Of a stretch of 26,527 nucleotides of DNA, positions 22,480-26,527 are shown in pieces. Source of the stretch: Firmicutes bacterium UBA3738 (GTDB taxonomy: Bacteria; Bacillota; Clostridia; Peptostreptococcales; Anaerovoracaceae). The stretch is from NCBI GenBank assembly GCA_002372505.1, contig DFGY01000122.1:1-26527 (forward strand), in the 5' to 3' direction. The notes beneath the pieces are model-generated. The model ran no database searches and was not told the origin of the DNA. It saw only the letters and a list, made by a program, of their open reading frames with translations. How positions within the stretch are numbered: the stretch's first letter is position 1; every line of letters starts with the position of its first letter. Made by a program: the position numbers and the translations under genes.

Positions 22480-22485
22480 ATTGGG

Positions 22486-25401
22486 ATGGAATTAATGAAA
22501 CGTTTAAGTTTGCGGATTATCACTTTAATGTTGGTTTTCTCACTTTCAGCAACCGGAGTTCCCGCTTTTGCGCTTGATAATGAGGTTGTAAATACTGTCG
22601 AAGAAAACAGTATCCAAAGTGTTGAGGATGACAAAGTACAGAATTCTCTCGAGAAGGATTCTGAGCAAAATCTTTCCGAGGATAGTCAGGAAAGTAGTCT
22701 GTCTGAAGATAATCAGGAAAGAAGTTTGCCTGAAGATGTTCAGGATAGTAATATGCCCTCAGATGAAGTGATTTCGGATTCTAATAATTCCGAAGTAGAT
22801 GGAGATGTTACGCCGGAAGAAAATAATACAAACATAGCTGCACCTGCTTTCCACGCAAGCTCATTTGCTTATGGCACAAGGATTACCGTTTCTGCAGATG
22901 AAGGGGTTTTTCCAAAAGGTGCTGAATTAAAAGTCGAGGAAGTATCTAACACTGGTAAAGAAAATAAAGATTATAACATTGTGTCTTCATATACTTTTGA
23001 TATAAAGGTTGTAGATGCAGATGGCAAAGAGATTCAGCCAAAAGATGGCGATAATGTATATGTATCTTTTGCAAACGATAAAGTAGCAAACAATAATTTA
23101 ACTACCCATGTATACCACAGTTCAGAGGAACTGGATGTTAATAAATCAGGGGCGACTGCGACTGTTGCCACAGACGGATTTTCATTCTACACCGTAGAAT
23201 TCACCTATGATGATAAAGAATATGTTTTGAAAGGTGATTCGGCTGTCAAATTGCAGACGGTAATGGATGCTGTGGGTTTAAGCGGTGAAGTAGGTTCATA
23301 TGAGGTAAGTGACGACTCTTTGTTTAATATATATGAAGAAGATGGCATATTATATGTGGCAGCTCTTAAAGCTTTTTCAACGGAAGAGTGGATGGAGTTA
23401 ACAATCGATGGCATAAGCTATCACATCGTTGTTACAGATGACAATTACATCAATTATACCGGCACGTACAATGTTGAAGGAGTCACACAGGGTAACACGG
23501 ATACGGATTTCACAAAAGGTTTGGGAAGTGTAAACATTATCATCGACACCGATGTTATTAACACTAGTGCTGAAAGTAGAAATAATTCAATCCCATCTTT
23601 GCTGTCAAATTTTTCAGAATTTGAATTGTATAATCCGACAAAATATGCAGGAAATAATAAGGTATATCTGTCGCTCAATGTGGATAAGGCCGAAAAGAAC
23701 GGAAGAAAATTGAACATTTCAAAAGATACCATTAATAAATATGATGGTGACATAATTCAATATACCTTTGAGGATGGGGCGTATAACAAAAACGATAATA
23801 GCAAAAAGTACGATGTAGTAATTACATATTCCAACTTAGGCATAACATTCTCTCAACCCAATAACCCATTAGTTGAAGGATTAATGCTGGGTCTTTTTGC
23901 CGGCAACATGATCGGAATCGGAGGCTCAAAGAAAGACGATAAAACAAATAAACCAATGAATGTTGAACAGGCATATGGTCTCATTGTCGATGTAAATATT
24001 AAAGTTATCGATAAAACCACGAAGCAGATAGTACCCGGATCGTATTATTTTCCAATGGTTGACCTTGATGTTTCAAGAGATTACACCAACGCGTACCATG
24101 ATGATTACGTGAAAAACTATAATGAACAGGTAGAACTAAAAACAGGAAGTTATATCGGCGATTTGTTTATTCCGGGAGGGAATTATACCGGCAGACCGGT
24201 GGATCCTGTTACCAATATGCCATACATTTCAAAAATTGAGAAGACCAGTATAGGACATAAGATATTTGCGGATAAATCTTACAATGATGTTTTCACGAAT
24301 GATGGCATTCCCACCAGCAGTAGAAATAACGATTACTATTCGGGATTTGTAACCATAGCAGATAATACGACCGGAGGAATCAAACTCACATACAGAGGAG
24401 CCAGTGCGCAACTTAGTGGAGCTAATCACGGGAACGGTGTAGATACGTATTTCCTTTCCGGAGCGTTTCCTTTAACAAAATACACAGAAACCTATGAATA
24501 TGAAAATAGCGATCAGTTGCCAAATGAGGTAAAGGCCACACTTCCCACAAGGCCAGGAATCTACGAAAACTATACAGAAGTCATAGCCGAAGCTCCAGCT
24601 GTTAATATTGTTAAAGTTGGCAATGACACTTGGAAATTCATTGGATGGATAAACCCGACCCAAACTGTAAATAATGCGGATGTTAAATTCGTTGGCAGAT
24701 GGGAGAAGGTTTACACGGAAACCTATGAATACGAAAACAGCGATCAGTTACCTGCCGAGGTAAAGGCCACACTTCCCACAAGAGCCGGAATCTACGAAAA
24801 CGATACAAAAGTAACCGGGGAAGCTCCAACTGTCAATATTGTTAAAGTTGGTAACGATACTTGGAAATTCATGGGGTGGACAATCTTAACCCAGACTGTA
24901 AACAATGCAGATATTAAATTTGTTGGTAGATGGGAAAAGGTTTACACGGAGCACTATTCTTTTTCCGGAAATCTTCCGGATGATGTTTTAAAAACATTGC
25001 CAAAACGTCATAATGAATATATCAATGGTAATTCTGTAATCCCGGCAGATCCTTCCGCGAAGGAAATCGCCGTAAAGGGCGGCAAATGGGTTTTCGTTGG
25101 CTGGGATAAATCGAGCGCAACTGTAGACTCCGCAGATGTATACTTCGTAGGTACATGGAACTTCGTCAAGGCTAATGCTGCAACTAATACAGTTGAGAAT
25201 AAAACAAATAATGACGATGGCAAGGATACCAAGGATACATCAAAAAAATCCCCGGCGAAAATAGTGAAAAAAGTAGCGAAGCACGAGAATAACGTGATAG
25301 ATACCGGAGATGACAGTTACTCTCTCGCGATTATTACTTATATATTGTTTGTTTCCTTATTTACGATCGCATGTCTTTTAAGACGTAAAAACAATATATA
25401 A
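22486..25401 (+). CDS. Secreted surface protein with three SHIRT-like repeats and C-terminal anchor
   Basis: 971 residues. Signal peptide of about 29 residues (MKRLSLRIITLMLVFSLSA...VPAFA), then an acidic Ser/Glu/Asp/Gln stretch with imperfect 10-11-residue repeats (to about 115), likely a flexible stalk. A domain starting YGTRITVSADEGVFPKGAELK (about 130-245) is of a kind often found near the N-terminus of clostridial adhesins. A large unrecognised central part (about 250-665) follows. Three 77-residue repeats (666-895) end in the pattern W-F-GW...NADVKFVGRW, matching the SHIRT domains that form rod-like stalks of streptococcal adhesins. The C-terminus has a sorting-signal layout: VIDTGDD, hydrophobic helix, RRKNNI, but without a proper LPxTG. 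The gene is visibly richer in A+T than its neighbours, suggesting recent acquisition. Probable adhesin; ligand unknown. Confidence 0.85.
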   Translation: MELMKRLSLRIITLMLVFSLSATGVPAFALDNEVVNTVEENSIQSVEDDKVQNSLEKDSEQNLSEDSQESSLSEDNQERSLPEDVQDSNMPSDEVISDSNNSEVDGDVTPEENNTNIAAPAFHASSFAYGTRITVSADEGVFPKGAELKVEEVSNTGKENKDYNIVSSYTFDIKVVDADGKEIQPKDGDNVYVSFANDKVANNNLTTHVYHSSEELDVNKSGATATVATDGFSFYTVEFTYDDKEYVLKGDSAVKLQTVMDAVGLSGEVGSYEVSDDSLFNIYEEDGILYVAALKAFSTEEWMELTIDGISYHIVVTDDNYINYTGTYNVEGVTQGNTDTDFTKGLGSVNIIIDTDVINTSAESRNNSIPSLLSNFSEFELYNPTKYAGNNKVYLSLNVDKAEKNGRKLNISKDTINKYDGDIIQYTFEDGAYNKNDNSKKYDVVITYSNLGITFSQPNNPLVEGLMLGLFAGNMIGIGGSKKDDKTNKPMNVEQAYGLIVDVNIKVIDKTTKQIVPGSYYFPMVDLDVSRDYTNAYHDDYVKNYNEQVELKTGSYIGDLFIPGGNYTGRPVDPVTNMPYISKIEKTSIGHKIFADKSYNDVFTNDGIPTSSRNNDYYSGFVTIADNTTGGIKLTYRGASAQLSGANHGNGVDTYFLSGAFPLTKYTETYEYENSDQLPNEVKATLPTRPGIYENYTEVIAEAPAVNIVKVGNDTWKFIGWINPTQTVNNADVKFVGRWEKVYTETYEYENSDQLPAEVKATLPTRAGIYENDTKVTGEAPTVNIVKVGNDTWKFMGWTILTQTVNNADIKFVGRWEKVYTEHYSFSGNLPDDVLKTLPKRHNEYINGNSVIPADPSAKEIAVKGGKWVFVGWDKSSATVDSADVYFVGTWNFVKANAATNTVENKTNNDDGKDTKDTSKKSPAKIVKKVAKHENNVIDTGDDSYSLAIITYILFVSLFTIACLLRRKNNI
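24481..24711 (+). repeat. SHIRT-like repeat unit 1
   Basis: 77 codons (residues 666-742) beginning YTETYEYENSDQLP and ending VKFVGRWEKV. It differs from unit 2 at 12 of 77 residues. Confidence 0.85.
24712..24942 (+). repeat. SHIRT-like repeat unit 2
   Basis: 77 codons (residues 743-819), exactly 231 bases after unit 1 and nearly the same at DNA level, indicating a recent tandem duplication or continued homogenisation. Confidence 0.85.
24943..25170 (+). repeat. SHIRT-like repeat unit 3 (diverged)
   Basis: About 76 codons (residues 820-895) beginning YTEHYSFSGNLPDDV and ending VYFVGTWNFVK. Same pattern but clearly older; closest of the three to the streptococcal SHIRT consensus (KWVFVGWDKSSATVDSADV). 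Confidence 0.8.
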
Positions 25402-25435
25402 AATAGTTAATTATTTTATAGGGAGAACAGTATGC

Positions 25436-25463
25436 GACCTGCGGGAAACTGCAGGTCTTTTTT
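25436..25463 (+). terminator. Terminator of the surface-protein gene
   Basis: GACCTGC (25436-25442) pairs with GCAGGTC (25451-25457), 8-base loop, followed by six T (25458-25463), 34 bases after the stop codon. Confidence 0.9.
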
Positions 25464-25473
25464 CTATAAGTTG

Positions 25474-25499
25474 GTGAAGGGGGAAGGTCCCTTTGTCAC
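25474..25499. repeat. REP-like hairpin between the convergent surface-protein and decarboxylase genes
   Basis: GTGA-A-GGGGGAAGGTCCCTTTGTCAC folds with GTGA/TCAC and GGG/CCC pairs. It ends 2 bases from the stop codon of the minus-strand lipoprotein and shares the core of the hairpins at 21771-21795 and 26407-26444. Confidence 0.55.
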
Positions 25500-25501
25500 G
25501 T

Positions 25502-26341
25502 TTATTCTTCCGGCTTTTCTACTTTCTTTACATCGTTCGACTGGTCTGTAGAAAAATCATATTCACTGAATTTGTCCACATCGGGAAGCTCCATATCAAG
25601 TTTCGTGGTCTCATCCCATGCTACAGTTCCTTCCTTAATCTGCAGATCTACGATGTGGCCTCCTTTTGATCCATCCTTTGAGATGAAATGGAAATGCCAG
25701 CCGGCAGAATTCATCTTGTCCATATAAACGGGGCAGTAGATTCCGACCACCGTACCTTCGATGTTTTTGTAGTCGAAGAATCTCTGATCTGTCTCCATGA
25801 CTTCCGCAAGGGGTTTATAAGGTTCTTTCTGGGCCATTTCACTGCGAACGTTCATGGATTTGAAGGTACCGTCCAATCTTACTACCTGAAAATAATTCCC
25901 GGAGTCCTTGGTATACTTCTTATCCAGAAAATCAATCAGTCCGTTTATATCCTTTATATCTTTTATGTCGGACTTGTCATCCTCGTCGAAGAAGGTGACA
26001 GATGCAAAAGGAATGGTTTCCTCATCAGGAACCTCTTCCACCTTACCATCTCCATCAGCTCTGTAGACTTTGCCGTCCAGCATGATAAGTTCGCCGTTCA
26101 GCTTGTCAAAAGTCCCGAGACCGATATCGCCTTTTTCCTTCAGATCCCCTACAGGGACGCTGCCGTAGTAATCTCCCTGCGTCAGATCCTGCAGGAGTGA
26201 TACCTGGTACAGACTTTCTCTTTCCTCAGCGCTCTTCTCTTCATCGCCGCCGCAGGCAGTCAACACCATGGCAAAGGCCAGAGCCAAAACAAGACCTACA
26301 ATAAATTTCTTCAGTGATAAATGTGCAATTCTTTCAACCAT
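25502..26341 (-). CDS. Alpha-acetolactate decarboxylase, predicted lipoprotein
   Basis: 279 residues. Acetolactate decarboxylase (EC 4.1.1.5) converts 2-acetolactate to acetoin. Family signatures: GDIGLGTFDKLNGELIMLDGKVY (about 71-93, with E84 matching the active-site Glu), TIPFASVTFF, FQVVRLDGTFKSMNVRSEMAQKEPYKPL (R166), and the zinc triad H216, H218, H229 in GWHFHF...GGH. The His spacing of 2 and 11 equals that of the Brevibacillus enzyme (194/196/207). Unusually, it starts with a lipoprotein signal: hydrophobic segment and L-T-A-C with Cys at residue 30, predicting an extracellular membrane-tethered enzyme. CCTCC at 26349-26353 (GGAGG on the coding strand) lies 7 bases from the ATG. No acetolactate synthase is nearby; the gene stands alone. 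Confidence 0.9.
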   Translation of the reverse strand: MVERIAHLSLKKFIVGLVLALAFAMVLTACGGDEEKSAEERESLYQVSLLQDLTQGDYYGSVPVGDLKEKGDIGLGTFDKLNGELIMLDGKVYRADGDGKVEEVPDEETIPFASVTFFDEDDKSDIKDIKDINGLIDFLDKKYTKDSGNYFQVVRLDGTFKSMNVRSEMAQKEPYKPLAEVMETDQRFFDYKNIEGTVVGIYCPVYMDKMNSAGWHFHFISKDGSKGGHIVDLQIKEGTVAWDETTKLDMELPDVDKFSEYDFSTDQSNDVKKVEKPEE

Positions 26342-26372
26342 TTTTACGCCTCCTTTATTAAACGCTCCTTAT

Positions 26373-26401
26373 ATTTTACTATGAGAGAATACTGATGACA
26401 A
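26373..26401 (-). promoter_or_regulatory. Promoter of the acetolactate decarboxylase gene
   Basis: On the minus strand, TTGTCA (26396-26401), 17-base spacer, TAAAAT (26373-26378), about 32 bases before the ATG. The -35 borders the REP-like sequence that begins at 26405. Confidence 0.7.
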
Positions 26402-26404
26402 GGA

Positions 26405-26446
26405 GGTGACAGGGGGACGGTGAAGGGGTAAGGTTCTCGTGTCAAC
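26405..26446. repeat. REP-like element, compound copy
   Basis: TGACA-GGGGGACGGT (26407-26421) is followed by GAAGGGGTAAGGTTCTCG and closes with TGTCA (26440-26444). It resembles two overlapping REP-like units fused. Dispersed repeats of the TGACA-GGGGACGGT...TGTCA type are common in many bacterial genomes. Confidence 0.55.
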
Positions 26447-26453
26447 TCTTCAT

Positions 26454-26527
26454 TTCCAACATTTCCGCTCATATGGAGAAAAAGTTGGAACGGTGACAAG
26501 GGGAGTTGGTGTAAAATAAATGTGGAG
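26454..26527. other. Non-coding tail with a hairpin and a partial REP-like copy
   Basis: TTCCAAC (26454-26460) pairs with GTTGGAA (26484-26490) around 23 bases. A partial REP-like unit TGACAAGGGGA follows at 26494-26504. No gene is recognisable before the window ends. Confidence 0.5.

Noticed and set aside
22456..22485. TTG start for the surface protein at 22456
   Set aside because: No ribosome binding site, and it would add residues in front of a normal signal peptide.
25688..26200. 170-codon plus-strand open frame opposite the decarboxylase
   Set aside because: The minus-strand product has a complete enzyme signature; this is its shadow.

Overview
The window reads as a chromosomal segment of a Gram-positive anaerobe of the Clostridia type. 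This is inferred from gene content: a PolC-type replicase, membrane-anchored RNase Y, MreBCD with a large class B PBP, a ThiI without a rhodanese domain paired with its own cysteine desulfurase, strong AGGAGG-type ribosome binding sites, and a sortase-like surface protein. The genus cannot be named from the sequence alone.

Layout. 1-575: ribosomal proteins L35 (its start codon is cut by the window edge) and L20. 649-1840: a lipoprotein resembling trigger factor, with its own terminator. 1849-3780: nrdR (with a candidate NrdR box in its promoter), cmk and radC. 3817-9746: a cell-shape and division cluster, mreB-mreC-mreD-mrdA-minD, tightly packed with 4-base overlaps but without minC or minE. 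9782-9982: a 201-bp imperfect palindrome between the convergent genes minD and rodA. 9998-11095: rodA on the minus strand. 11132-11181: overlapping divergent promoters for rodA and rny. 11284-12828: rny, with a leader hairpin that overlaps its Shine-Dalgarno. 12928-21613: nifS/iscS-thiI (tRNA thiolation), prmA, rsmE, ispG and polC, again with overlaps.

After polC comes a tRNA-Arg(ACG) with its own promoter and terminator. The sequence then changes character: a 221-bp MITE-like inverted-repeat element, a broken small membrane-protein gene, a 971-residue surface protein with three SHIRT-like repeats, and a minus-strand lipoprotein that is a recognisable acetolactate decarboxylase. Dispersed REP-like hairpins (TGACA-GGGGA...CCC-TTTGTCA) lie around these. 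This right-hand part looks accessory; the left 21.6 kb is core housekeeping.

Most notable points: PolC lacks the 3'-5' exonuclease domain normally inserted in its PHP domain; two unrelated long inverted-repeat elements have no obvious function; rodA and rny promoters share a -10 region and so probably exclude each other; the acetolactate decarboxylase is predicted to be lipid-anchored outside the cell. No complete new defence or mobile system was found.
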